DNA from: Polychytrium aggregatum
Taxonomy: Eukaryota > Chytridiomycota > Chytridiomycetes > Polychytriales
DNA: 64,000 nucleotides
Reading direction: 5' to 3'
NCBI RefSeq assembly: GCF_025602895.1
Contig: NW_026516242.1
Coordinates: 1-64,000, forward strand
Both the position numbers and the translations under genes were made by a program. Positions 20,485 to 32,554 of this stretch are shown here, in pieces. The notes beneath the pieces are model-generated. The model had not been told where the DNA came from. It saw nothing but the letters and a program-made list of their open reading frames with translations, and ran no database searches. Position 1 is the stretch's first letter; every line of letters starts with the position of its first letter.

Positions 20485-21276
20485 TGTTAGAGTCCAAAGG
20501 GGACTCAACGGCAAAAGAAGAAGTGAGCTCGAAGTGAGCTCAGGGAAAGCAAGGGTAAAGTCCGAAGTGGACTCGGAGAGGGAGCGAGGGAAGCAAAGAT
20601 CCGTTCAAGATAAGACTAGTCTCGAAATGAGACGTGAGGAACACTCAGAGAATAAAGTAGAAGGCACTTTATTTAGTCCTATTTTGAACGCTGAGGTTCG
20701 ACTACACATCGCGGGGGTCAGGCTATTTATAGACAAGTCCGGACTTGGCAGCGAAGGGCGGCCAAGGGAGGGAAAAGTGGGCGATCGAGCAGGGCGAAGG
20801 GGGCGATGCACGAACGAGGGCCGAGAAGGACCACCGAGACAGGCAGAGAACCAAAGCGAGAGAGGCGCAAGCAAAAGCGAAGCACCTGGCAGGAGAAACG
20901 TGCAAAGGCGAAGCAATGTGACTCAACGTCCAAGAAGCGGATTGGTCAAGTATAAGGTTGGGGCAAATGCATGCGAGATGAACAAGAGATTCGGGGCGGT
21001 CAGGCAGGTCATGAGTCACCGGTGGGGGGACACATGACCGGCAGCCGAATTGCAACCAATCGCAGCAAGGCGCGTGCACAAACAAACCGGCGCGTGCGAA
21101 GAAGACAAAGGAAGCGGAGCAGCGCGGGAAAACGGAAGTGCGGAAGGAGCGGAAATGGCAGGCAAAAGGGCGGAAAATCGGAGGGGAACTGCAAAGCTAC
21201 ACACAAACAAACAGAAAGGCAAAGAACAGCCAAGTGTGCAGTCAAAGTGGAGAACAAGCAGGAGCTATCCCTAACA
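20485..21276 (-). repeat. A3 3' LTR, 792 bp
   Basis: Left LTR of A3. It agrees with the A1/A2 type across the segment 20926-20999, where the partner LTR of the same element is strongly diverged. Confidence 0.93.
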
Positions 21277-21288
21277 TCATCCCCTTCC

Positions 21289-22651
21289 TTAGCGACGAAC
21301 TCCGGGCGTCGCCTTCGGCTTTGAGGGATAGCGAAGGTGGAAAGTCAGCAACAAGATCAGTGGCGTGGGAAACATTGGCAGCGGGCTCCCAAGACCGGTC
21401 AGTCTCGGAATAGCCCTTCCACTGAACCAAGTACTGTAAGCGACCACGGAAGAGCCGAGAATCGAGAACAGGTCTCGACCTCAAACTCTTCCTGGGAGTC
21501 AACAAGAATGGGAGGTGGTTCAGGTTGGGTGAACTCGGGAACAATGTCCTTCGTTCGGGGTTCAAGGAGGGATACATGGAAAACGGGGTGAACTTTGAGT
21601 GTGGAAGGGAGTTTAAGTTCAAAGGCAACGGGGTTGATGCGGCGAAGAACTTTAAAGGGGCCAAGCTTTTTCTGGTCAAGCTTGTTGGAGGGACGAAGGG
21701 TGCGGATGTGGCGACGATCAAGAAAAACGAGGTCGCCAACGGAGATGTCGGGAGTGGGGAGACGGGATTTGTTGGCCTGCAAAGTGTAGGACTCTTGGGC
21801 AACCCGGAGGTTGGCCTTGAGATCCTCGAGAACGGTCTGAAGTCGGTCGACACGTTCTTCGGCAGAGGGCACAACAGAAGGATCACGGATGATGGAGGGA
21901 TCAAAAATGGGGTGATGGCCATGGACTGCAAAGAAGGGAGTCATGCCAGTGGAAGTGTTTTCCGAGTTGTTGTAAGTGAACTCGGCAAGGGGAAGGTGAA
22001 GGGTCCAGTCGTCTTGCAGGTAATTGCAATGGATACGCAAATACTGCTCGATGACCTGGTTGAGAACCTCGGTCGAACCGTCGGTCTCGGGGTGGAAGGC
22101 AGAAGAAAGGGAAATCTTCGTCTTCAGAAGCTCATTGAAGCGCCTCCAGAAGGCCGAAGTAAACTGAGTTCCTCGGTCCGAAACAATAGACCGGGGACAA
22201 CCATGCAAGCGGAAGATGTGGGAGAGGAAGAGTTCGGCGGTTTGCTCGCCTGTAACCGTCTTCGTGGTGGGCACAAAGTGTGCTTGTTTGGACAGGCGGT
22301 CCTTAACCACGAAGATGGAGTCAAAGCCGTTCGAAGGTGGGAGATCCGTGATGAAGTCCATCGACAGGTCCCACCAACGTTCGGAAGGAACGGGGAGAGG
22401 ATGAAGTAAACCATAAGGGGAGTGACGGGACGGCTTGGCTCGCTGGCACGCTTCACAATTAGCAATGAAGCGACGCACAGACTTACGAAGCCGGGGCCAG
22501 TGAAAGTCCCGGGAGATGAGCTCAACGGTCTTGGCAAGACCAAAGTGACCAGCGGCAGCGGAGCAGTGACGTTGCTCAAACACTTTGAGCTGGAGCTCGG
22601 GGGAAGGGACAACGATCAGGTCTTTAAAGTAAAGGAGACCGTCACGGAAGG
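21289..22651 (-). pseudogene. pol: A3 Pol, 3' portion: integrase and chromodomain
   Basis: Continues A3 pol left of B1. It encodes the rest of the integrase (HH-CC and the DDE residues) and the chromodomain. An extra G near 21471 shifts the frame at the start of the chromodomain, and another extra base lies near 21341. The chromodomain is still readable in another frame. Confidence 0.88.
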
Positions 22652-22960
22652 TGTAGGAGATGGTATCTCCGACGCTGTGCTGCGCGTACTGCGCGTACTG
22701 CGCGGCGCAGTGGGTCGTGACCTGTGCTGCGCTTTGCGTTTTCACGCACCGCAGGCAGGCCACCGCAGGGTATACCTGCGGGTTGCCCCCGTTCCCCCCG
22801 TTTGTCTGGAGTTCGGTTTTATCGTGAATAAACGTAAGTGCTCCCCGAGCTCACCCGTCCGCTAGAGTAGCCTAGCACCGCCCTGTTCTGCCCCGTCCTG
22901 TCTTGTCTTGTACCCCCTCCCTCCCCGTCTTGCCCCAACGTCCCAGTAGTGGACGTTACA
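22652..22960 (+). repeat. B1 5' LTR, 309 bp
   Basis: Starts with the inverted repeat GGAGAT-GGT-ATCTCC (22656-22670), then short GCGTACTGC tandem units. AATAAA occurs in gtgaataaacg near 22827. No strong TATA is visible; gtatacc near 22771 is the closest. Confidence 0.95.
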
Positions 22961-22972
22961 TGGTAGCATCGG
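22961..22972 (+). promoter_or_regulatory. B1 primer-binding site, tRNA type
   Basis: TGGTAGCATCGG follows the 5' LTR directly. TGG is the complement of a tRNA CCA end, and the rest is compatible with an initiator-Met tRNA acceptor stem. No complement occurs in the LTR, unlike in families A, C and D. The same site is at 38863-38874 (B2) and 39486-39497 (B3). Confidence 0.75.
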
Positions 22973-23082
22973 AAATCCTCGTCTTGTTTTCGTCCTGTTT
23001 GTCCTCTTTCTAGATCCTCAAGCTGGATCCCGCCTCTCTTGCCGACCGACTCTCCTCTCTGTCCCTGGAGCCTGCCCCTGCC

Positions 23083-23904
23083 ATGAGCAACCCCCGCCCA
23101 CTTCCGGAAGCCTTCCTCAAGACCTTCCGTGCCCCAGTGTTTACTGGGAAGAGCCGCTCCTCCTCGGTGGAGGACTGGCTGCAGCAACTCGAGGACTACC
23201 TCGATGCTGCCCAAGTCGCCCCCACCCACCACATCGTCGCCGCCAAGCTCTGCTTAAAGGACCAGGCGTACCGTTGGTACCGCCGCCAAGGGTTCGACGA
23301 GCAGAGCGAAGGTGTGTTTGACGACTTCAAGGACCGCCTCCGTCGCCGCTTCGGCAGCCCCAATGCTGAACTCATTGCCCGTGACAAGCTATACTCTCTC
23401 GTGCAGCGTGGTTCTGTGACCCGCTACATCGAGGAGTTTGAAGACCTCTCCTCCCAGATTGAGGAGCTGGGCTCTGCTGATGCGATGTACCTCTTCCAGA
23501 AGGGCCTCAAGCCCAAGATCAGAGAGTACATCGCCAGCAACCCTGATGCCCGCAAGTCCCTGGACGTGATGATGGACGTTGCCGAGAACCTCGACAACGT
23601 CCAGTACCATGGCCGCCAGTTCTACCCGCAGCTGGCAGGCGGCCATCGGTCTCATCACGTCCCAGCCCGTCCGCCTCGCCCGGCCCCGCCCGCAAGACCC
23701 ATGCCTGAGCCCATGGACGTTGACGTCAACGCCATGGAGGCTCGTGGCCCTCCCCGCTCCCGGTTCCAGCAAGCTGCCACTGTCTCCCCCAAGGACAGAC
23801 AGAAGCAGGAGGACCTCCGCCATGGTTCCTGCTTCTTCTGTCACCGACCGGGACACCAGGCCAAGGAGTGCCCCATGAAGTCGGGAAACGGCCGACCCTA
23901 CTAG
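23083..23904 (+). CDS. gag: B1 Gag, 273 aa
   Basis: Starts MSNPRPLPE at the first ATG after the leader. The N-terminal and central parts are a Ty3-type capsid ([34 protein letters not shown]). A Pro/Arg linker follows, then a perfect CCHC knuckle, [14 protein letters not shown]. It ends at a TAG that sits in the frameshift hairpin. It forms the particle shell and packages RNA. Confidence 0.95.
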   Translation: MSNPRPLPEAFLKTFRAPVFTGKSRSSSVEDWLQQLEDYLDAAQVAPTHHIVAAKLCLKDQAYRWYRRQGFDEQSEGVFDDFKDRLRRRFGSPNAELIARDKLYSLVQRGSVTRYIEEFEDLSSQIEELGSADAMYLFQKGLKPKIREYIASNPDARKSLDVMMDVAENLDNVQYHGRQFYPQLAGGHRSHHVPARPPRPAPPARPMPEPMDVDVNAMEARGPPRSRFQQAATVSPKDRQKQEDLRHGSCFFCHRPGHQAKECPMKSGNGRPY

Positions 23905-23926
23905 GTGGCTCTGGAGCCCTAGTAGG
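23883..23926 (+). promoter_or_regulatory. B1 gag-pol -1 frameshift signal
   Basis: Heptamer G_GGA_AAC at 23883-23889 in the gag frame, then a 7-nt spacer. The stem is CCTACTAG (23897-23904) with CTAGTAGG (23919-23926), continued by GGCTC/GAGCC after a 2-nt bulge. The gag TAG is in the 5' arm. Pol reads in the -1 frame (GTC GGG AAA CGG). Spacing and geometry are those of classic -1 sites. Copies: 37909-37952 (B2) and 40408-40451 (B3). Confidence 0.9.
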
Positions 23927-26900
23927 AGACCAACGCCGTGGATTGCTCAATGCAGTCCACGCGTCTCCAGAGGAAGTTCACCTCGCCCCCTCCCCCGAAG
24001 GAGAAACAAACCAAGTGTTGTGCGTCGTGCGAGAGGTGCATGGTGGCGCAAGCCGCCTGCCTCTCCACGAACGTGAAGAGAAAACCAAAATTGAAAACCA
24101 AAACAAAAAAGAAAATCAAGAACCCTTGAGGGACAGGACCGCCTGTGCCCTCACCCCTGTCAAGTCGTGTGTGTCGGATGCTTCCGACATGTGTCCGCAA
24201 GCCGTGGACGTCGTGTGCAATGGCGTGCTGACGCCGCAGGCCCCCGCAATGGCCGAACCCTATCCAAAATGTCCGAGTGGCCGTGATGAAGCCAACCAAG
24301 ACCAAGTGTCGCCCGTTCCCCCAAGTCAAGTCATGGTGCAGGAGGCTGTGCAGGAGGACCATGAAGAGTCCCTGCTGTACCTCCCTGCCACCGTCCAAGG
24401 TCACACCGTCCGAATGATGGTGGACTCTGGAGCAAGCTGCAACTTTGTCAGCAGACGCTTGCTCCAGGAGCTCAACATACATGCAACCAAGAAGAAGTCG
24501 CCGATGAGTGTGGCGCTTGCAGACGATCGTGTGCAGCAGTGCACACACCAAGTGGTCCTGCGAGTGGCCCTCCATCCCAAGTACCATCCTGTCCTGTTGT
24601 TCCAAGTGATCGACACCAAGTTCGATGCCATCCTCGGCATGAGCTGGCTTGCTCGTGCCGAGCCGACTCCAGTCGTCGACTGGAAAGGCCGCACTGTCCG
24701 TGTTGGCCCTGACATTGTCCTGCAGGGCATGGCCTCACCCAACATGCCACCTCTCCTCTCAGCCATGCAATTCAAGAGGCTGATCAAGAAGGACACGTCG
24801 TTCCTCTGTGTCGTGCGTGAGGTCGACGACACCGACCAAGCCGGTCCCGGTCCCCCGCCTGTGGTGACCAAGCTGCTCGACGAGTACAAGGACGTATTCC
24901 CCGACCAGTTGCCACAATGCCTGCCACCCCAACGCACCGTCGATCATCGCATCGACATCGAACCAGGCTCGTCGCCTCCGTCAAGACCGACGTACCAACT
25001 GTCGCTGACGGAGATGGACGAACTCAAGCGCCAGTTGGATGACCTCCTCGCCCATGGGTTCATCCGCCCGAGCCAGTCACCGTATGGTGCACCAGTGCTC
25101 TTTGTCAAGAAGAAAGAAGGTGATCTCAGGATGTGCGTCGACTATCGCGCACTAAACAAACAGACCATCAAGAACACCTACCCGTTGCCCAGGATCGACG
25201 AGTTGATGGATCGTCTGAGTGGAGCAAAGGTCTTTAGCAAGATAGACCTCCGCTCAGGCTACCATCAGATCCGCATCCACGAGGATGATGTCCACAAGAC
25301 CGCCTTCAGGACTCGCTACGGACTGTACGAGTTCCTAGTGCTGCCGTTCGGATTGACGAACGCACCTGCCACGTTCATGCAGCTGATGAACGATGTGTTC
25401 CGCCAAGAGCTCGACAACTCTGTCATCGTGTACCTGGATGATATCCTTGTGTACAGCAAGGATGAAGCGACCCATGAAGGTCATGTCGCCCGCGTGCTGG
25501 CCAAGCTACGCGAGCACAAGTTGTATGCCAAACTGTCCAAGTGTGAGTTCTTCAAGAATCAAGTCCCGTTCCTGGGACACGTTGTCTCAGGAAGAGGAAT
25601 CGAAGTCGACCCCGCCAAGGTCAAGTCTGTGGTCGAGTGGCCGCCGCTCGCATGCGTCTCTGACGTGCAGTCGTTTCTCGGTCTCGTCAACTACTACCGC
25701 CGATTCATCCCCGATCTGGCGCGCACTGCCGGTCCACTCACAGACCTACTCCGCAAAGAGTGCCCCTTCGTGTGGGACCACCCACAACGCCAAGCGTTCG
25801 AGACCCTCAAGCACGCCTTGACGAACGCTCCTGTCCTCGCTGTGTTCGACCCGAACACGGATGTCTCCGTGCACACCGACGCCTCCGACTTTGCGGTGGG
25901 AGCTGTTTTGATGCAGGAGGGAAGGCCCGTTGCCTTCGAGTCGCGCAAACTGTCCCAACACGAGATCAACTATCCCGTGCACGAGAAGGAGCAGCTTGCG
26001 ATCATCTACGCGCTGCAGAAGTTCCGAGTGTACCTCCACGGTACCGCCAAGCCCTTCAAGATTGTGACGGACCACCAGTCACTGCGTTACCTCGACACCA
26101 AGAAGAACCTGAGCCGACGCCAAGCGCGATGGATGGAGTTCCTCGCCGAGTACAACTACGAGGTTGTATACCAGAAAGGCAAACTCAATGTGGTGCCTGA
26201 CGCACTGTCCCGACGCCCCGACTACCAATTGGCGTCACTGTACGAGTCGACTGTCAGTGTCGACAACACGATGCTGGATGTTGTCCGAGACAACATCGCC
26301 AACGACAAACAGTTCGGAGAACTGTTCCGAAAGGTGTCTAAGCTCCCCAAGGACGACGAATCATCCGAGTACACAGTGCGTGATGGCCTGCTCCTCCTGA
26401 AGAAGGACAGCCGTGTCTGTGTGCCGGACATTCCGTCGTTGAAGACCAAGTTGCTCCAAGAGGTCCACGACTCGCCCCTCGCTGGACACTTTGGAGTCGA
26501 GAAGACATACGACCGACTGGCCAAAGTCGCATACTGGCCTGGAATGAAGCGCACCGTCGAGAAGTACATCGAGTCCTGCCATACCTGCAAGATGGTCAAG
26601 TCACGCACGACCCGAGAGCAAGGATTGCTGCAACCCCTGCCTGTTCCCGACCGCCCCTGGACCAGCATGTCCATGGATCTCATCACGCATCTACCGACGA
26701 CCAAGTTGGACCACGATGCAATCGCTGTCTTTGTCGACAGGTTCAGCAAGATGGCACACTTTGTGCCGTGCCAGACGACATGCTCCGCGCCTGACCTTGC
26801 ACTGCTGTTCTTCAAGCATGTGTTCAAGCACCACGGCCTCCCAAAGTCCATCGTCAGTGATCGAGACCCCCGATTCACCTCCTTGTTTTGGACAAGTCTG

Positions 26901-27800
26901 TTCGACCATCTCGGCACCAAGCTGAACATGTCAACCTCGCACCACCAACAAACGGATGGACAGTCCGAGCGGACGATCCGCACCCTCGAGCAATACCTGA
27001 GGACATACGCCTCGACCAGCCAAGACGACTGGGACATACAGCTGAGTCATGCAGAGTTTGCATACAACACCGCCAAGTCGAGCACAACTGGCTTGAGCCC
27101 CTTTGAGGCGCTCTACGGATTCCAGCCTGATGTTCCCACCTCCTTGACACTGACCGAGTCCACGGCTGGATTGCCTCCCAAACCAAGTGCCTTTGTCAAA
27201 GATCATCAAGTCCGACACAAGATGATCGCCGACGCGCTCACGGATGCGCAACAAGTGATGGCGAAGTACTACGACCGCCGACACCAGGATGTCTCCTTTG
27301 AAGTTGGAGACCTTGTCTACCTGGACGCCGACAACATCAAGGTCCCCGAAGCCCAGTCAAAGAAGTTGTTGCCCAAGTACCGAGGACCGTTCAAGATAGC
27401 GGCCCGACCCAGTCCCCTCAACTACCTGTTGGACTTGCCACCTGGAAGCAAGCTCCATCCTGTCTTCCATGTGTCCAAGCTGCGTCGCCACACGACCCGC
27501 AGTCCAGCACAGTTCCCCGACGCCGACGAAGGTGTCCCGGACGACGCACCACTGGAAGACGACCTCGGACAATACTATACTCAAGAATATGAAGTCGAAA
27601 GGATCGTGAGGCACAAGAAAGTGGCTGATGGGTCACTTCGGTTTTATGTCAAGTGGGTTGGTTACCCACACTCGGGCAACACATGGCAAACACTGGAGGA
27701 CTTGTCCCATGCACCCGAGGAGCTGAGTAAATACGGTAAACACCTCGAGGAGCCCCAAATAAAGAGCACACGCAGGGCTCCTCGCAGGAAGCCTTCTTAA
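23883..27800 (+). CDS. pol: B1 Pol: protease, RT, RNase H, integrase, chromodomain
   Basis: The -1 frame from the slippery site is open to the TAA at 27798-27800 (frame open from 23868). After a linker of about 160 residues with a Lys/Asn-rich patch come protease [12 protein letters not shown] with YLDD at 25431-25442; RNase [11 protein letters not shown]; an HH-CC finger ending SCHTCK; integrase residues in [17 protein letters not shown] and QTDGQSERT; and a chromodomain ([15 protein letters not shown]). It would be made as a Gag-Pol fusion and looks fully functional. Confidence 0.96.
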   Translation, partial: GKRPTLLGGSGALVGDQRRGLLNAVHASPEEVHLAPSPEGETNQVLCVVREVHGGASRLPLHEREEKTKIENQNKKENQEPLRDRTACALTPVKSCVSDASDMCPQAVDVVCNGVLTPQAPAMAEPYPKCPSGRDEANQDQVSPVPPSQVMVQEAVQEDHEESLLYLPATVQGHTVRMMVDSGASCNFVSRRLLQELNIHATKKKSPMSVALADDRVQQCTHQVVLRVALHPKYHPVLLFQVIDTKFDAILGMSWLARAEPTPVVDWKGRTVRVGPDIVLQGMASPNMPPLLSAMQFKRLIKKDTSFLCVVREVDDTDQAGPGPPPVVTKLLDEYKDVFPDQLPQCLPPQRTVDHRIDIEPGSSPPSRPTYQLSLTEMDELKRQLDDLLAHGFIRPSQSPYGAPVLFVKKKEGDLRMCVDYRALNKQTIKNTYPLPRIDELMDRLSGAKVFSKIDLRSGYHQIRIHEDDVHKTAFRTRYGLYEFLVLPFGLTNAPATFMQLMNDVFRQELDNSVIVYLDDILVYSKDEATHEGHVARVLAKLREHKLYAKLSKCEFFKNQVPFLGHVVSGRGIEVDPAKVKSVVEWPPLACVSDVQSFLGLVNYYRRFIPDLARTAGPLTDLLRKECPFVWDHPQRQAFETLKHALTNAPVLAVFDPNTDVSVHTDASDFAVGAVLMQEGRPVAFESRKLSQHEINYPVHEKEQLAIIYALQKFRVYLHGTAKPFKIVTDHQSLRYLDTKKNLSRRQARWMEFLAEYNYEVVYQKGKLNVVPDALSRRPDYQLASLYESTVSVDNTMLDVVRDNIANDKQFGELFRKVSKLPKDDESSEYTVRDGLLLLKKDSRVCVPDIPSLKTKLLQEVHDSPLAGHFGVEKTYDRLAKVAYWPGMKRTVEKYIESCHTCKMVKSRTTREQGLLQPLPVPDRPWTSMSMDLITHLPTTKLDHDAIAVFVDRFSKMAHFVPCQTTCSAPDLALLFFKHVFKHHGLPKSIVSDRDPRFTSLFWTSLFDHLGTKLNMSTSHHQQTDGQSERTIRTLEQYLRTYASTSQDDWDIQLSHAEFAYNTAKSSTTGLSPFEALYGFQPDVPTSLTLTESTAGLPPKPSAFVKDHQVRHKMIADALTDAQQVMAKYYDRRHQDVSFEVGDLVYLDADNIKVPEAQSKKLLPKYRGPFKIAARPSPLNYLLDLPPGSKLHPVFHVSKLRRHTTRSPAQFPDADEGVPDDAPLEDDLGQYYTQEYEVERIVRHKKVADGSLRFYVKWVGYPHSGNTWQTLEDLSHAPEELSKYGKHLEEPQIKSTRRAPRRKPS

Positions 27801-27809
27801 GTGTGGGAG

Positions 27810-28118
27810 TGTAGGAGATGGTATCTCCGACGCTGTGCTGCGCGTACTGCGCGTACTGCGCGGCGCAGTGGGTCGTGACCTGTGCTGCGCTTTGCGTTTT
27901 CACGCACCGCAGGCAGGCCACCGCAGGGTATACCTGCGGGTTGCCCCCGTTCCCCCCGTTTGTCTGGAGTTCGGTTTTATCGTGAATAAACGTAAGTGCT
28001 CCCCGAGCTCACCCGTCCGCTAGAGTAGCCTAGCACCGCCCTGTTCTGCCCCGTCCTGTCTTGTCTTGTACCCCCTCCCTCCCCGTCTTGCCCCAACGTC
28101 CCAGTAGTGGACGTTACA
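27810..28118 (+). repeat. B1 3' LTR, 309 bp
   Basis: Same length as the 5' LTR, and I found no difference by eye. The purine-rich stretch just before it (27800-27809, aagtgtggga) is a weak polypurine tract. Confidence 0.95.
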
Positions 28119-30587
28119 GAAGGAGTAATCGCCATCAAGACGTTTGGCGTTGAAGTCGGAAAGAAGGGAACAAGAAAGGGTGGCAGCTCGAATCTCGGAA
28201 AGAAAGTCGGGATTCGAGCCGATAACAGTGATGCTGTCGAGAGAAATAGACTCGAACAGCTGAAGGAAGTTGGTGGAGTGGAGGGAGTCACCAGGCTTTA
28301 TCTCAAAGTCAGAACGGCGACTGAGAGCATCAGCTTTGGTGTTGAGGCGACCAGGGCGGTGGTAAATGCGGAAAGCAAAATCAGAAAGGAATTGGGCCCA
28401 CCGGAACTGGCGGCGAGAAAGTTGGGAAGCGGAAGTGAACCGGGTAAGGTTCTGATGATCAGAGAAGACAAGAGTGGGATGATCGGGGTCGGCAGCCATC
28501 AAGTAATGACGCCAGGCAGTAAAGGAATCGACAATGGCAAGGAGCTCTTTGTCGTGGGTGTCATAATTCACCTCGGCGGGACGGAATTGCCGAGAGTGAA
28601 AAGCAACGGGGTGAAGAGCGCCGTCAGGGTCAAACTGGGAAAGGACGGCACCCAAAGCAAAGTCAGAAGCATCGGGCTCGATGACAGCGGGTTTAGAGAA
28701 ATCAAAGTAACGAAGAATAGGTGCGGAAGTGAAAGAACGTTTGAGAGAATCAAAAGCCTCTTGGGCCTCGGGAGACCAAGAGAAGGTGGAGGATTTGGTG
28801 GTGAGTGAAGTCAAAGGACGAGCAAGTGCAGAAAAGTCCTTGACGAAGCGGCGATAAAAGTTTGCGAAACCAATAAATACTTGGATATCGCGAGCAGAAG
28901 AGGGAACAGGCCAAAGAGAAACGGCCTCGACCTTGGCAGGGTCCATTTTAATGCCATCGGCAGAGATGATCATGCCGAGAAAATCAACTTCAGAAAGGTC
29001 AAAAGAACACTTGGCCGGATTGACCTTAAGAGAGTGTTCACGAAGGCGAGAAAGAACAAGCTTAACATGCTCCTCATGCTCCTGGGGATCTTTTGAGAAG
29101 ATCAGGATGTCGTCAAGATAAATGACAACACAGACACCAAGGAGGTCCGAGAAGATGTCGTTCATAAAAAACTGGAAAGCAGCGGGGGCATTCGAAAGAC
29201 CAAAGGGGATAACGTTGTACTCAAATGAGCCAGATTTACAAACAAAAGCAGTCTTCCACTCATCGCCCTTCTTGACACGAACCAAGTGGTAAGCATCAGG
29301 GAGGTCAAGGTGTGAGAAGACGCGGGCAGAAGAAAGTTTATCCAGAAGATCCTGGAAGAGGGGAAGAGGGTAACGATTCTTCTTCGTGATGGCATTGTGG
29401 CCCCGGTAGTCGACGCAAAGGCGAAGACCACCATTGGGCTTCTTCACGAAGAAGCAGGGAGCACCAACGGGAGAAGAGGATTTGGAGATCCAACCACGTG
29501 CGAGGGCGTTGGTCAGATACTCCGAAAGAGCAGATTCCTCGGCCGGGGACAAAGGATAGACTTTCCCCGGCTTTGGCAAACGAGGTTCCTTTCCATCCTC
29601 GGTCCGTACAAACTCAATGGACAAGTCATACGGACGGTGAGGAGGCAAGGAAGAAGGAGGGTCAGACTTGAGGCTGAAAACGTCGCCAAACTCATTGTAT
29701 TTGAGTGGGACACCTCGAGAGTCAACGGGGGTGCCAGACTCGGCATACACCTTCGTCGTGAGCACGGACCTTATCGACACCGTAGGATACGTCTCCGGCG
29801 AAGGAGGACGGATATCCATTTGGGCAGCGAAAATGTCGAGCTTGTCTTCTCGTGCAAGACGGAGAAGACTCGCCGCATTAACGAGCTCAATGTCGTGTGA
29901 AGATAAAGCCGTTGGCTCTTCAGAAAGCGAAGCAGAGTCAAGGCGGGAAGAAAGGGAAGGCGAAGTGCCAGAGGAGGGAATCGGTGTAATGAAAGGACCG
30001 AAGGGAGGAAGAGTCAAAGGCGAAGTGCCCGAAGGGGGAGGCAAAGAGCCGGAAGGGGACGAAGTGTCCAAGGAAGAAGCAGAGACATCCGCGAGGATGT
30101 GTCCATCAGCAAGGCAAGAGGGATCGGAGAATGAAAGGGAGAGGGACTTCCAATTGACAACTGGATTGTGCAAGCGCATCCAGGGAAGACCAAGAGTGAT
30201 GGGAGTGGTGGAGAGTCGAGTCACAAGAAAAGAAATCGACTCGGTGTGGGAACCAATGGTCAGAGTCAAAGGCACGGTTTGGAAACGAATGAAACCGGCC
30301 GAAGAACCATCAGCAAGGGAAACGGAGTAAGGAGTAGAAAGAGGGATAAGAGAGAGTTTATAAAGATCGGCAAAGGCAGGATCAATGAGGGCAAGAGCGG
30401 AACATCCATCATCAATGAAAACAGAAAGGGAGATGGAGACCGGGCCAGAAAGACTCATGACGATAAGAGTGGCCGGAAGAAGAAGCTTATCGTCCGATAA
30501 TGACGAGTCAAAGGGGGAAGATGTTCGTATCGCCGAACAGACCACCTCGCTTACTTGCGAGGTGCTGCTCGGCTGTGGGCATTTCCC
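28119..30587 (-). pseudogene. pol: A3 Pol, 5' portion: protease, RT, RNase H
   Basis: The -1 frame from the A3 slippery site (30581-30587) is open through the protease (D-D-G variant), RT with YLDD, RNase H and the region leading to the integrase. It then enters B1 at 28118. Against A1 it has scattered substitutions. The rest lies at 21289-22651. Confidence 0.92.
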
Positions 30588-31505
30588 GAGTTCCGTTTGA
30601 CCAGAACCGGGCACTGCTGAACATCGCGACTGCCGGGACAAGACTTTTCCCCGCAGTACAAGCAGAGACCCTGCTCACGACGTCGCTTTTTCTCGACGTC
30701 GGAGAGCTTAGCAGGGCGGACCGAGACAGAGTCAAGGTCCATGGGAGTGGGCGCAGAAGAGGAGGAAGAAGAAACATGCGCGGGAGAATGGTGGTGATGG
30801 GGAGCAGAGCGAGAAGAAGGAGGAGGAGGTTGGGAACGGGAAGAGACCTTGAGACGATGGAGGGCATCGTCGTACTCGACCGCTGCCTTGATCAACTCGG
30901 GCAAGGAAGCGGGAGCGGGGGCGGAGACCGATCAAATGGAACTTGACTTCAGACTTCAAACCCTCCTTGAAGAAGTGCATCTTGGTGGGTTCGTCGGTCT
31001 GGACTCGGGCGGCAAGTTGGACGAAGCGGGTGGCAAAGGCTTGGCAGGACTTGAGCTGGACCAAGCGCTTGAGGTCGTTGAGGGCCTTATCTTGCGAGGA
31101 GGCCGTGTCCTCACCGAAGGTCGACTTCAGGGCAACTTCGAAGTCGGCGAAGGAAGCAGGGAAACGGTTGGCCATGTAGAAGGCGGCCTCGTACCACTTG
31201 AAGGCTTCGCCGCGGAGGAAGGAGGTGGCGTAGAGGACCTTCTGGCGCTCGGGCGCGAAGAAGGCGGGATCGGCGAGGAAGACCAGGTGGCACTGGGCGA
31301 GGAAGGCCGTCGTTTCGTCACGGGAACCTAGGAACTCCTTGGGCTTGTTCACCTGGTAGACCTGGCGGGGAGCGGCGGCGGGAGCTTGCAGGTCCTGGAT
31401 CTGACGATGGAGAGCAGCGTTCTGGGTCATGAGGGCGTTCATACGCTCCTCCATGCGCGCCAGATACGCGTTGAGATCTGCAGGGGGTGCAGCAGGCTCA
31501 GCCAT
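30551..31505 (-). pseudogene. gag: A3 Gag, one frameshift
   Basis: Starts at the ATG at 31503-31505 and matches A1 Gag until an extra G in the run at about 30917-30921 shifts the frame after the segment IGLRP. The knuckle-like C-terminus remains readable in the original frame down to the stop at 30551. Confidence 0.9.
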
Positions 31506-31576
31506 CGGATCGAGTAGGGAAAGAGAGGCGAAAGAAGAAGAAAGGCCGGAAAGCCAAGAGGGAGCGTTCAAAATGG

Positions 31577-32367
31577 TGTTAGAGTCCAAAGGGGACTCAA
31601 CGGCAAAAGAAGAAGTGAGCCCGAAGTGAGCTCAGGGAAAGCAAGGGTAAAGTCCGAAGTGGACTCGGAGAGGGAGCGAGGAAAGCAAAGATCCGTTCAA
31701 GATAAGACTAGTCTCGAAATGAGACGTGAGGAACACTCAGAGAATAAAGTAGAAGGCACTTTATTTAGTCCTATTTTGAACGCTGAGGTTCGACTACACA
31801 TCGCGGGGGTCAGGCTATTTATAGACAAGTCCGGACTTGGCAGCGAAGGGCGGCCAAGGGAGGGAAAAGTGGGCGATCGAGCAGGGCGAAGGGGGCGATG
31901 CACGAACGAGGGCCGAGAAGGACCACCGAGACAGGCAGAGAACCAAAGCGAGAGAGGCGCAAGCAAAAGCGAAGCACCTGGCAGGAGAAACGTGCAAAGG
32001 CGAAGCAATGTGACTCAGCGTCAAGCAAGCGGATTGGTCAAAGAACAGATTGGGGCGAACGCATGCAAGATAGGCGAGGGTTTGGGGTGGTCAGGCAGGT
32101 CATGAGTCACCGGTGGGGGGACACATGACCGGCAGCCGAATTGCAACCAATCGCAGCAAGGCGCGTGCACAAACAAACCGGCGCGTGCGAAGAAGACAAA
32201 GGAAGCGGAGCAGCGCGGGAAAACGGAAGTGCGGAAGGAGCGGAAATGGCAGGCAAAAGGGCGGAAAATCGGAGGGGAACTGCAAAGCTACACACAAACA
32301 AACAGAAAGGCAAAGAACAGTCAAGTGTGCAGTCAAAGTGGAAAACAAGCAGGAGCTATCCCTAACA
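31577..32367 (-). repeat. A3 5' LTR, 791 bp, with a diverged patch
   Basis: Agrees with the left LTR except across 32018-32089, where many bases differ within about 70 bp. The sequence on either side matches closely. The self-priming site lies beside it at about 31563-31574. Confidence 0.92.
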
Positions 32368-32526
32368 CCGCCTTGCCCTGCGTCGTTCGCCAAATAAACG
32401 ACCGTCTCCAGTCCCCGTCCCCCCGATCCCGTCCTGCTTCCGCCCTGCCGTCGCCTCGCTTCCGTCCTGCCTTCGCTCGAGCCTCGCCCGCCGTTCCGTC
32501 CTCTCCAGCCCTGCCCGTCCGTGACA
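32368..32526 (+). repeat. Element D 5' LTR, second part
   Basis: After the CCGCC duplication (32368-32372) the D LTR resumes. It carries AATAAA in ccaaataaacg near 32390 and ends GTGACA at 32526. Pyrimidine-rich. Confidence 0.85.
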
Positions 32527-32528
32527 TT

Positions 32529-32539
32529 TGATTCCTCTT
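32529..32539 (+). promoter_or_regulatory. Element D primer-binding site, self-priming type
   Basis: TGATTCCTCTT lies two bases inside the LTR. It is the exact complement of AAGAGGAATCA at 20459-20469, 37 nt downstream of the D TATA box. There is no tRNA-type TGG start directly after the LTR. Confidence 0.75.
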
Positions 32540-32554
32540 CTTACCCTGCCTGCC

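Larger units (their letters stand above)
22652..28118 (+). mobile_element. Ty3/gypsy chromovirus B1, complete, 5467 bp
   Basis: TGTAGG...GTTACA LTRs of 309 bp with a GAAGG duplication (22647-22651 and 28119-28123), inserted in A3 pol. Gag and pol are intact. The translations equal those of B2 and B3, and the element lengths are identical. LTR pairs look the same by eye, so this is a very recent insertion. Confidence 0.97.
20485..32367 (-). mobile_element. Ty3/gypsy A3, defective, contains B1
   Basis: Family A element on the minus strand with a perfect CCGCC duplication, inserted in the R region of the D 5' LTR. Its pol is split by B1. Gag and the pol 3' end carry additional +1 shifts in short runs. 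It belongs to a slightly different subfamily: the LTRs share AGTCCAAAGG where A1 and A2 have AGTCCGAAGG. Confidence 0.95.

Noticed and set aside
22771-22777. TATA box of the B LTR (gtatacc)
   Set aside because: It is a poor match compared with the clear TATAAA of families A, C and D. It is mentioned only as the nearest candidate.
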